A stretch of 64,000 bases of DNA. Source: Cryptobacteroides sp934698975 (GTDB lineage: Bacteria; Bacteroidota; Bacteroidia; Bacteroidales; UBA932). The DNA lies in contig CAKUVR010000010.1 of assembly GCA_934698975.1 (NCBI GenBank), positions 21,074-85,073 of the forward strand. Direction: 5' to 3'. The position numbers and the translations under genes are program-made. The notes under the pieces were generated by a model. It searched no databases. It worked only from the letters and a program-made list of their open reading frames with translations, and was not told where the DNA came from. Of the stretch, positions 10,189-17,316 are shown piece by piece (position 1 is the stretch's first letter; every line of letters starts with the position of its first letter).

Positions 10189-11334
10189 TTACTTGTTATT
10201 ATTCTTGTTAACTAACGACTCGAAGGTCTGTTTGGTGGCCGATAGATCGTGAAAGTCTTTATTGCTCAGCGTTCCCTTCTGAAGGTTGATGCCTTCGAGG
10301 AAGTCTTTGATCAAGCAAAACCGTTCTTGCGGCTTTGGCTCATAAGCCTTGGCAGGTTCGTCCCAGCCATCCATGCCTTCAAAGAGAGAAGGTCCGGAAT
10401 CTTGTTCTTGCTTCTTTTCGATGTAAGGCTCATAGCCAGGAAGGCCGTAGGAGAGTCCATCCATCTGCCACACGTTCCAGGAGATGATGTAAGCAGCACC
10501 AGGCATCATGCGCATCTTGTTCTGATTGAACTTCTTTTCGCCAAACTGAGCGATATAATGTTCTTCGAATGTGAAGAAGAGAGCTTCCCGGGCAAGTAGG
10601 AGGTTGTCGCCTTGCCATTCGAAGCCGTATGTAGCCCGGAGCGCAATCTTAGCCCAAAGAATCCATTCATTGGAATCCTTCGTGTTCTCGGAAACGATTC
10701 GGAGTTTACGGTCGAGCATTCCTATGCGATATTTCACATTCTCGTTATACTCACCAGTAACGGCATCATATCTGTTGCAGAGGTAAGGTGCCTCGCCGCA
10801 GGTAATCTCCAGGCGGGTATCTGCCACATAGTCTTTCCAAGTCTTGCCTTCAGGAAACTCAATTTTCTCCTCATTGTTAATCCACTTCTGAGGGTTCTCC
10901 GGGTCGGGCGAATTGAAGAGCCCTTCTTTTCTGCCGAACCACTCTTCATCAATGAGATTGTTTTGTGCATTGCAGATCCATGCAGGAGTGAACACCTCTG
11001 CCTTATCCTTGGCACGCTGCGTCTGTTCTTCTTTCGACTTCACAGCGCGTGGTCGGATAATCTCCTGGTAATTGTCTTTCTCCTCAGGATTCTTTTTGAC
11101 CAACTCATTGTATTGCTCCTTCTTAATCACCTTGCCTTCTTTTGAGGCATAGGATGTGATTTTGTCGAGCGTGATAGGTGCAAAGAAAGTAAAATCCTCT
11201 CCATAGTCAGCATACGAATCCGTAGCCCAGTAGATATTCTTCTGGGTGGTATGATCTTTCAGAAGATTCATACATACCTTCTCTCCGTAGCTGTGGAGTA
11301 GTTGGTTTTCACTTATATCTGCATTATGTGCCAT
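10189..11334 (-). CDS. N6-adenine DNA methyltransferase-like M subunit, catalytic NPPY motif not seen
   Basis: 381 aa. A motif X-like AEVFTPAWICNAQN near residue 110 is followed by a motif I-like segment, LEITCGEAPYLCNRYD, near residue 155, as in bacterial proteins annotated 'restriction endonuclease subunit M'. I cannot find the expected (N/D)PP(Y/F/W) catalytic motif. The nearest candidate, ISWNVWQMDG, is a poor match. It may therefore be a SAM-binding or recognition partner of the fused methyltransferase downstream. The frame extends to a TTG at 11343, but the ATG at 11334 is the more likely start. It is the first gene of the defence operon and sits 12 bp before the fusion gene. Confidence 0.75.
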   Translation of the reverse strand: MAHNADISENQLLHSYGEKVCMNLLKDHTTQKNIYWATDSYADYGEDFTFFAPITLDKITSYASKEGKVIKKEQYNELVKKNPEEKDNYQEIIRPRAVKSKEEQTQRAKDKAEVFTPAWICNAQNNLIDEEWFGRKEGLFNSPDPENPQKWINNEEKIEFPEGKTWKDYVADTRLEITCGEAPYLCNRYDAVTGEYNENVKYRIGMLDRKLRIVSENTKDSNEWILWAKIALRATYGFEWQGDNLLLAREALFFTFEEHYIAQFGEKKFNQNKMRMMPGAAYIISWNVWQMDGLSYGLPGYEPYIEKKQEQDSGPSLFEGMDGWDEPAKAYEPKPQERFCLIKDFLEGINLQKGTLSNKDFHDLSATKQTFESLVNKNNNK

Positions 11335-11409
11335 TGCTATCAATGATGATTCATTGCGAGGTGAGTTGTCACAGACAAAGTTTTGTGAACCCTAAATTCC
11401 CCACACTGA

Positions 11410-11417
11410 CAAATATA
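11410..11417 (-). promoter_or_regulatory. Candidate -7 element for the defence operon
   Basis: On the minus strand this reads TATATTTG, an exact match to the Bacteroidota -7 consensus TAnnTTTG, 75 bp before the ATG of the first operon gene. No good TTTG -33 element is visible, so the call rests on one box. Confidence 0.45.
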
Positions 11418-11476
11418 TGAAAAAACTTCCGTATACATTTGCTTATAGTTATCTTTTTCACGTTTTTCGAAAGAGT

Positions 11477-11503
11477 GGTTGCGGGGAGCGCATTTTCCGA
11501 GTA
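11477..11503 (+). promoter_or_regulatory. Bipartite island motif GGTTGCGG-N16-GTA, copy 1
   Basis: GGTTGCGG at 11477-11484 and GTA at 11501-11503. The GTA ends 33 bp before the ATG of the four-TM gene. It is one of six copies with identical spacing and matches no standard Bacteroidales promoter. Confidence 0.65.
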
Positions 11504-11536
11504 TAGTATTGCAGACAATGTTAAAGTAATGATGCT

Positions 11537-12028
11537 ATGATCTGGAAATTTTTGCTGTTGGCTTTCATTCTGATCTTTGTGGTGGTCACGGTGCTGGATT
11601 TGCGTAGGACCTATGGCTTTTTTGTTGACACTTTCACAGCGGATGATGAATGTGTGAAGAAAGAATTCAGGGGACTTCTGTCAAGGAAGGATCTTTATGT
11701 GATGAGTCTGGGGAATCTGCTGATGAATGTCTTGTGTCTGGCCAACTTGGTGATGCTTTGCTATATTCCGCTTTATGGAGAACCTTTGTGGTGGACTTGG
11801 AAATGGATTGTCGCGGACGTTGTCGTCAGCGCTGTGGCGGGAGTGGCAACGTTTTCTGTCAACAAAGATGTGTTCAGGATTGTTGGCCCCATTGTGGTAA
11901 AAGCCAAGCGAGGATCGGATTTTTCGAGCGGAGAACAGGCCTGCTATCTGCTGCTCCAGGAAAGTGACGTAACACTGATATTTCTGGGTGTCTCCATTGC
12001 TGTGCTTGCGATCATAAAGATCTTATGA
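11537..12028 (+). CDS. Four-TM membrane protein upstream of a reverse transcriptase
   Basis: 163 aa. Hydrophobic segments lie near residues 2-22, 55-78, 85-105 and 140-163, with a charged ~30-residue loop after the first. No catalytic motif or known family is recognised. It is the first gene after copy 1 of the island motif. A reverse transcriptase gene in the same orientation follows after 221 bp. Small membrane proteins beside defence reverse transcriptases are often the toxic effectors, acting on the inner membrane. Whether that holds here is inference from position only. It could also be an unrelated membrane protein. Confidence 0.7.
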   Translation: MIWKFLLLAFILIFVVVTVLDLRRTYGFFVDTFTADDECVKKEFRGLLSRKDLYVMSLGNLLMNVLCLANLVMLCYIPLYGEPLWWTWKWIVADVVVSAVAGVATFSVNKDVFRIVGPIVVKAKRGSDFSSGEQACYLLLQESDVTLIFLGVSIAVLAIIKIL

Positions 12029-12249
12029 TGGATGAAATTCGATAATATGTGTTAAATTTGCATCGGGAGAACTGCAACATGTATGTCCTTTTGCCTAAAA
12101 GGAATGACAACTCGATTCAGATTATAATATTACTTATGCTCTCCGCTTTTTCACGGGCTTGGTGAAAAGCTGAAAGAAACCCTGTCTGCTTGGAATTTTT
12201 TGATTCCGGGCCATCGATTAAGAACGTGAGTGGGGCAGTTCTCCTTTTT
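12029..12249 (+). other. Intergenic segment with two hairpins, possible structured RNA
   Basis: This gap between the four-TM and RT genes has two clear inverted repeats. The first is a perfect 6-bp stem CCTTTT/AAAAGG (12087-12102) with a four-base loop. The second is a 9-bp stem with one bulge, arms 12145-12154 and 12162-12170, loop GGGCTTG. Neither ends in a T-run, so they are poor terminators. Several defence reverse transcriptases use a structured RNA encoded next to the RT as template; this is a candidate position for one. No other feature is seen here. Confidence 0.3.
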
Positions 12250-13995
12250 ATGTTTATGGAAAAGACATCATTCGAAAGTCTGGCGGAATTCGCAAGCGAG
12301 GACGTTATATTCCGCCTTTTGGCCAAGGAGAGGGGAAAATATGCGGCAAAAATCGGAAAGAACGCCACGAATCCTTTTGCTTCTGATCCTCTTTTTCAGG
12401 AACTCAAGGCGATGACTCCGCCGCATAAGCTCTGGGGTAATCCGGGGCGTGGAAAACTGCCTCCGAGAGTCTGGTCGGGACCTGCGTCGTGGACGTGCGG
12501 AAAGAGGCGCGCGGCTGTTCGCGTGAGCCAGGCAATCAAGAAAAAACGCGGTAAGTTCCCTGACGCTCCGTGGGTTCGGAACCTGAATGAATTTGTGGCA
12601 TCTGTTCAGAATAGCCTTTCTGGGGCAGAGCCGCTTGTGCTGGAGTCTCCCCGGATCCGGGCGAAGTTCAAAGAGCGTGACGCGGAGAGTGGAGACTTCA
12701 TCTATCGTCCGATTTGCAAATATTCAGACCTGAAGACCAAGATTATCCTGGGGCTGGCTTACCAATATATTCTTGCGAAGTTTGACAGGTATTTTCATCG
12801 GAATATGCTGTTTATGCGCGCAACGAGGCGTTTGGAAGGGGGACGGTATGAGATGCCTAAGTTCACGGATGCCATCGACTTGGTGTCGGATTTCAGGAGA
12901 AGGAACAACGGGAAGCCAATTTATGTGGGGGAGTGTGACATCCAGAAATTCTACGACATATTCAATCATGATGTGATTGTCAGGTGTTTTGAGGATCTTT
13001 TTGCCGAGGCGAAGAAGAGTGATGGCGCTGTGGATGAGGATTTCGATTCCTTGCGCCGGGTGATAAAAGCATATCTGGATTCATTCAATTATCCTGAGTG
13101 TGTGATGAGTAAGAACGATGACCCTGAATATTGGAAAAATGAGGTCCGCCGCCATCGGAGTGACTCGTGTCCTGAACCGGTATGTCGGTTCAAATGGGTG
13201 AGTGACGGTGCGTTCGTTTCATCGGGGTGCTACACGGATGAGGAACTGCGGAAGGCCAAGGAGAATAAAAAGCTTGGCATTCCTCAAGGCGGGCCGCTTT
13301 CCGGCATAATGGTCAATGTGGTCATGCGGGTGGTGGACAAGCCGATAGTGGAGTCGAGTTCTCCGGACAAACTGTTCGTCCGCTATTGCGATGACATACT
13401 TCTGATGCACACCGATAAGAAGGCCTGCGAGAATTATCTGGAGTGTTATTGCAGTCAGCTGAAACTATGCAAACTGGTCCCGCATCCAAGAAAGGATGTG
13501 GCTGATTGTAAGTCGGGGCGGAAAACGAAATCGGAATTTTGGCATTGCAAATCAAAGAATGTTTATTTGTGGGGTTCGGGCGAGGGCGCTGCATCCGATT
13601 GGGTGGCATTCGTGGGTTACGAGATGCGCCGGACCGGTGAGATCCGCATCCGCAAGGATAAGATTGATGAGGAGTTCAAGCGGATCGCTCATGAATATTA
13701 TAACATAATATATTCAAAGAAAGTTACTTCCGATGGACCAGTGACGGAGAAAGATCAACTCGATTTGATTGAGCGCATGGATAAACTTTCTGAGCATATT
13801 CTCAACTATGTCAAGGTTGAAAATAATGTATATGCCCGTTCTCAGGCTCGCCGTCTGGACAAGTACCTCTACCGGAAGACTCGTCAGGCCGCGGCAAGAA
13901 TAGGCTTCGCCGATCCAAAGAAGGCCGCCCGGGAGCGGGTGACATATCAAGATCGGGTGACTGGCAAGGTGGGTGACAACAAGGCCGATGCGTAG
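12250..13995 (+). CDS. Reverse transcriptase, defence/unknown-group type
   Basis: About 581 aa. RT motifs are in order. The first catalytic Asp lies in GECDIQKFYD (near residue 227), then the GIPQGGPLSG motif 4. RYCDD near residue 379 carries the catalytic Asp pair, and FVGYEMRRTGEIRIRK corresponds to motif 7. There is no maturase, En or integrase domain, so it is not a group II intron RT. No variable-repeat pair or Avd-like gene is nearby, which argues against a diversity-generating retroelement. The N-terminal ~150 residues are unfamiliar. The sequence best fits the unknown-group/DRT reverse transcriptases of anti-phage systems, though I cannot name the subgroup. The frame opens at a TTG at 12190; ATGs at 12250 or 12256 are the likely starts. 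It may share the transcript of the four-TM gene. Confidence 0.88.
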   Translation: MFMEKTSFESLAEFASEDVIFRLLAKERGKYAAKIGKNATNPFASDPLFQELKAMTPPHKLWGNPGRGKLPPRVWSGPASWTCGKRRAAVRVSQAIKKKRGKFPDAPWVRNLNEFVASVQNSLSGAEPLVLESPRIRAKFKERDAESGDFIYRPICKYSDLKTKIILGLAYQYILAKFDRYFHRNMLFMRATRRLEGGRYEMPKFTDAIDLVSDFRRRNNGKPIYVGECDIQKFYDIFNHDVIVRCFEDLFAEAKKSDGAVDEDFDSLRRVIKAYLDSFNYPECVMSKNDDPEYWKNEVRRHRSDSCPEPVCRFKWVSDGAFVSSGCYTDEELRKAKENKKLGIPQGGPLSGIMVNVVMRVVDKPIVESSSPDKLFVRYCDDILLMHTDKKACENYLECYCSQLKLCKLVPHPRKDVADCKSGRKTKSEFWHCKSKNVYLWGSGEGAASDWVAFVGYEMRRTGEIRIRKDKIDEEFKRIAHEYYNIIYSKKVTSDGPVTEKDQLDLIERMDKLSEHILNYVKVENNVYARSQARRLDKYLYRKTRQAAARIGFADPKKAARERVTYQDRVTGKVGDNKADA

Positions 13996-14038
13996 TCTCC
14001 TTTTCAAGGCGTAAAGTTATATCAATCAGATTTTTTTT

Positions 14039-14065
14039 GGTTGCGGAAAGTCCGCTATTCGAGTA
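14039..14065 (+). promoter_or_regulatory. Bipartite island motif GGTTGCGG-N16-GTA, copy 2
   Basis: GGTTGCGG at 14039-14046 and GTA at 14063-14065, ending 26 bp before the ATG of the WG-repeat gene. The sequence after the GTA, like that of copy 1, reads GTAT. Confidence 0.65.
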
Positions 14066-14091
14066 TCCCATTATATCAAAGAATATGAATT

Positions 14092-15615
14092 ATGGCGACA
14101 GTTGAGCAGAGGGTAAAGGATGTTCAATCTTCTTGGGAAAGGGAGTGGAATGGCGTTGTTTTCGTGAAGGACGGGCTTTTCGGGATGAAGGATACCGAGG
14201 GTAACATCATCCATGATGCGGAATATGCTTTCATCGGCAGGTGCAGGGATGATATCCTCTTCCTGCGTCCGGACGGCAGTTTCTGCAAAAAGAGTCTGGG
14301 CTGCATTGAGAATGGCTATATGCATGAAGAGCAGAGACTTTATGTCAAGGATGGGAAAGTCGGCTTCAAGGTTGACGGCAAGGTTGTCATCGCACCGGAA
14401 TACGATTATATTCAAAGCACATTCGGTGACAACACAGTGTTCACGGTCGTCAAGGACGGGAGGGAGTTCTACATCAATGACAAGGGAAAGGAGGTTTTGA
14501 CGAGGGTTCGGCGATTTGAAGGGGAAGTTTGTGATAGATCTCCATTCTGGTTGCGTGTGAATAGATTCAACTTTTTCACAGCTATGGAATATGTCGGGGC
14601 GGAGGACGAAGGAAATCCGAATGTTGTGAGAATCAATGGCGAGTGGGTTGAGCTTGAGCGGTACTGCAAGGAGGATGTCCTTCGGATGTTGGTCAACCAT
14701 GAAGACGATCTTGCGCTTACTGAAAAGGACACAGCTCTCCTTTGCGGTGACTTTTCGTATGAGTACAGTTTTTACTTTGCCAAAGCCTCTGGTGTTCGCC
14801 CTCTTGACCAGTGTTTGGATCAGTTGGGAAAGATGGACGCTTTCGACAACTCTTGGCATTTCGTCGTGAAGATCTGGCAGGCGAAGGGTGAATACTTATG
14901 TGCGGAAGAACTTAGGAAATTTGAAGCAGGCTTGCTCCGGAAGCAGATTATCGGTGATCCGCTTTATGCGGTAGGACATAGCGATTCTCTCATGCCAGGA
15001 GAGGTGCGGCTTCTTCTGGTGACCTTCTACCACGAGCGATGCTGGCCGGCGACATTTGAATTTGAGTGGCAGGACAAATGTCGTACCCTTCCTGTAACGG
15101 AACTTCAGAAATGCGTTCCGGCACTCAGAAAGACTGTCGAGGATGAGGTGCTGCCTCAATATGTCCAATGCGTTTTCCACGATCAGGTCGCTAATTGTGT
15201 GAGCGAACTTAAATACTATAAGGGGCTTGGTTGGAATGCAGTCCAAAAAGCGTTGGAATATTTTCTGGAGAATGGCAGTGTGATTGACCGCGCTCTTTAC
15301 GAGTATGTTGTCAACGCCCGTAACGCCTTAAACAAGAGATATTTCAGAAAGGCAGAGTTCTTCCTGAGGGCAAGCTTGTGGGTGGTGGAAAAAGGCGCGG
15401 ATGTTAATTATGTATTCAGTAGATTCAGCACACGTGCACCGTTGGACTATGTCAAGGAAATTCAAGAGAAATCTCTTGATGCGGAAGTCAAGTCTTTGGC
15501 AAGCTGCCTGTATGACCTCCTCCTTTCACACGGAGCGAAAACTTTCAGTGAAATGAAAGCCGAGCGCTTGGCAAATTCAGACTATTTCAAGGAATTAGGT
15601 TATCTTCGCAAATGA
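14092..15615 (+). CDS. WG-repeat protein with ankyrin-like C-terminus
   Basis: 507 aa, cytoplasmic by appearance. Residues ~1-140 contain degenerate WG-type repeats, for example GVVFVKDGLFGMKDTEGNII and LYVKDGKVGFKVDGKVVIAPEYD, a beta-rich repeat of unclear function. The C-terminal ~120 residues resemble ankyrin repeats (VVEKGADVNYVF, LLLSHGAKTF). The middle is unrecognised. It has its own copy of the island motif just upstream and lies 96 bp after the RT gene, so it may belong to the same response without being co-transcribed. A protein-interaction role is the most one can infer. Confidence 0.75.
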   Translation: MATVEQRVKDVQSSWEREWNGVVFVKDGLFGMKDTEGNIIHDAEYAFIGRCRDDILFLRPDGSFCKKSLGCIENGYMHEEQRLYVKDGKVGFKVDGKVVIAPEYDYIQSTFGDNTVFTVVKDGREFYINDKGKEVLTRVRRFEGEVCDRSPFWLRVNRFNFFTAMEYVGAEDEGNPNVVRINGEWVELERYCKEDVLRMLVNHEDDLALTEKDTALLCGDFSYEYSFYFAKASGVRPLDQCLDQLGKMDAFDNSWHFVVKIWQAKGEYLCAEELRKFEAGLLRKQIIGDPLYAVGHSDSLMPGEVRLLLVTFYHERCWPATFEFEWQDKCRTLPVTELQKCVPALRKTVEDEVLPQYVQCVFHDQVANCVSELKYYKGLGWNAVQKALEYFLENGSVIDRALYEYVVNARNALNKRYFRKAEFFLRASLWVVEKGADVNYVFSRFSTRAPLDYVKEIQEKSLDAEVKSLASCLYDLLLSHGAKTFSEMKAERLANSDYFKELGYLRK

Positions 15616-15663
15616 TATGATTCGGCAATTTAGAGGACTCGCTGATGGCGTTATGTTTTGGGA

Positions 15664-15788
15664 TAATGCATTTTAGGCTTGCCGCTTGTGCCCCGTCGGC
15701 AGCACTATCGGCCTATTTTGCTTCCCAAGAGTGCAGTAGGCACTCTTGGGAAACGTTTTCCGCACTTTTCGTCTCCCGAGGGTGTCGT
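15664..15788 (+). repeat. Palindromic ~120-bp element, copy A
   Basis: This noncoding element is repeated in the opposite orientation at 26482-26605. It contains a perfect 11-bp stem, CCCAAGAGTGC (15724-15734) with GCACTCTTGGG (15740-15750). The shared right part runs through a conserved GAAACGTTTTC and TTTCGTCTCCCGA. It resembles a MITE or REP-type palindromic element. An 83-codon frame across it is not conserved in copy B and is not a gene. The rest of the 15.62-16.19 kb gap holds only the palindrome at 16092. Confidence 0.8.
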
Positions 15789-16091
15789 AGAGCGCTTACG
15801 TGCGGCATGAAAGCATCACCCGATACCCCTTCCAATTATGGCGGCTGCATTTTCATCATCAAATGCCGCCGTCATAAGCTTTTTTGTTACCGATAGGAGC
15901 AATGCGCCGGTTTATTCACCTGTTAACGTGCCTTAATACCATTTTTGCATTAGGGTGGAAAACAAAGATATTGAGAATATGGTGGCAAATATGCTCTGTG
16001 TGGTATATAGTGTTAGTTTTGATTATATTGCAGCGTCACTCGACGATGTGAAGACAAACTTGCTTGTATAAGATAGTCATCGGCATCAGTC

Positions 16092-16123
16092 AACATATGA
16101 AACACATTGTGTTACCATATGTT
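16092..16123. repeat. Long imperfect palindrome upstream of the HNH gene
   Basis: Outer arms AACATATG (16092-16099) and CATATGTT (16116-16123), inner arms AACACA and TGTGTT, with a 1-base centre. It could be an operator or a recombination site. There is no T-run, so it is probably not a terminator. Confidence 0.55.
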
Positions 16124-16195
16124 AAACCGTGGTACAAGTTTTGCTAATAATAAATTTTGCAGTTAAAAATCAACATAAAACTTATTATCACCATT

Positions 16196-17128
16196 ATGGA
16201 TTACTACATTGGAAACACTGATTATGGTTGGTTCAATTTTTTGAAAAATCAGAATGATCCTCAGCAGCCGGAAGACATTAATTTTTGGAAACCGGGAGGA
16301 CAGAGAACCTTTGAATCAATTAAAAAGGGTGAACCTTTCCTCTTTAGATTAAAAAGGCCATACTATAAGATTGCGGGGGTCGCATTCTTTTCACGATTCG
16401 TGAAACTGCCTTTGGATTATGCGTGGGATGTTTTTGAACTTCAAAATGGAGTTGGGTCTTACTATTCATTTAGGAATAAAATAGAAATCTATCGTCTTAG
16501 AAACCGTATACGTAATGACGAACGAATAGGATGTATAGTGTTATCAAATCCTATCTTTTTTGATGAAGACAATTGGATAGAGTCTCCAGAGGATTGGAAT
16601 AACTCTATAGTTCAAGGCAAAAGATATAGTTGTGAAGATAGAATTGGCAAAAAAACTTGGGATAAAGTACTAGATGCAATCAAGCTTACAAATAATACAG
16701 ATATTCTCAATATTGATGACAATAATACACCGGCATATAATTATGGTATACAAAAAATCCGTATCGGGCAAAGCGCTTTTAGGCTTAATGTAGCGGAAGC
16801 ATATTCAAATAAGTGCGCAATTAGCGGAGAGACTGCTCTTCCAACTCTTCAAGCAGCTCATATTAAGCCATATAGCGAACAGGGTTCTAATAATCTGAAT
16901 ACAAATGGTATACTTCTTCGTTCGGATTTGCACAGACTCTACGATAAGGGATACATCGCTATTTCTGAAGATTACAAGATTAAGGTAAGCAAAAGATTGG
17001 GCGAGGAATTCAATAGTGAGTATTATAATAGATATGACGGCAAGGAACTCTCTATGCCATCATCTATTAATGATTATCCTAGTAAAGAATTCCTTATTTG
17101 GCATAACGAGCATTATTTTCAGGAGTAG
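16196..17128 (+). CDS. HNH endonuclease with PUA/EVE-like N-terminal domain
   Basis: 310 aa from the ATG at 16196; the frame extends to a TTG at 16157 that lacks support. Residues ~215-270 hold an HNH_2-type nuclease: CAISGE, the AAHIKPYS His pair, and a late HRLYDKGYIAI segment. The N-terminal ~150 residues (YYIGNTDYGW, then FLFRLKRPYYKIAGVAFF) look like a PUA/EVE-type fold. Such folds are used in defence nucleases to read modified bases. A modification-dependent restriction enzyme is therefore plausible, but the reader-domain call is tentative. The gene stands alone, is AT-rich compared with its neighbours, and ends at a clear terminator. Confidence 0.85.
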   Translation: MDYYIGNTDYGWFNFLKNQNDPQQPEDINFWKPGGQRTFESIKKGEPFLFRLKRPYYKIAGVAFFSRFVKLPLDYAWDVFELQNGVGSYYSFRNKIEIYRLRNRIRNDERIGCIVLSNPIFFDEDNWIESPEDWNNSIVQGKRYSCEDRIGKKTWDKVLDAIKLTNNTDILNIDDNNTPAYNYGIQKIRIGQSAFRLNVAEAYSNKCAISGETALPTLQAAHIKPYSEQGSNNLNTNGILLRSDLHRLYDKGYIAISEDYKIKVSKRLGEEFNSEYYNRYDGKELSMPSSINDYPSKEFLIWHNEHYFQE

Positions 17129-17205
17129 GTAAAAGATCTGGTCGGAAAAGCATATTAGATATTTTTGCTTTGGATTTCAAGGGTAACGCTTTATACGTTG
17201 CAAAA

Positions 17206-17246
17206 GGGGCTGACTAAAAATAAACATTAGTCAAGTCCCTTTTTTC
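17206..17246 (+). terminator. Rho-independent terminator after the HNH gene
   Basis: Stem TGACTAA (17211-17217) with TTAGTCA (17227-17233), extended by GGG/CCC, then a run of seven T (17240-17246). Confidence 0.85.
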
Positions 17247-17316
17247 TTGTTTTTCAGAGAGTTATTCTAGTCTATTTTGGTCATCCTCACACCCTCACAC
17301 ACGGATGATTCCTCCA

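Noticed and set aside
1..11334. DISARM or BREX system
   Set aside because: No DrmB/DrmC, PglZ or BrxC-like protein is present. The DruH/DruE-like pair fits better.
12250..13995. Diversity-generating retroelement or retron
   Set aside because: No template/variable repeat pair or accessory Avd gene is seen, and the retron-type flanking RNA and motif set are not evident.
15645..15896. 83-codon plus-strand frame
   Set aside because: It runs through the palindromic element. Its partial resemblance to a frame at 26345-26590 arises because both read the same noncoding repeat.
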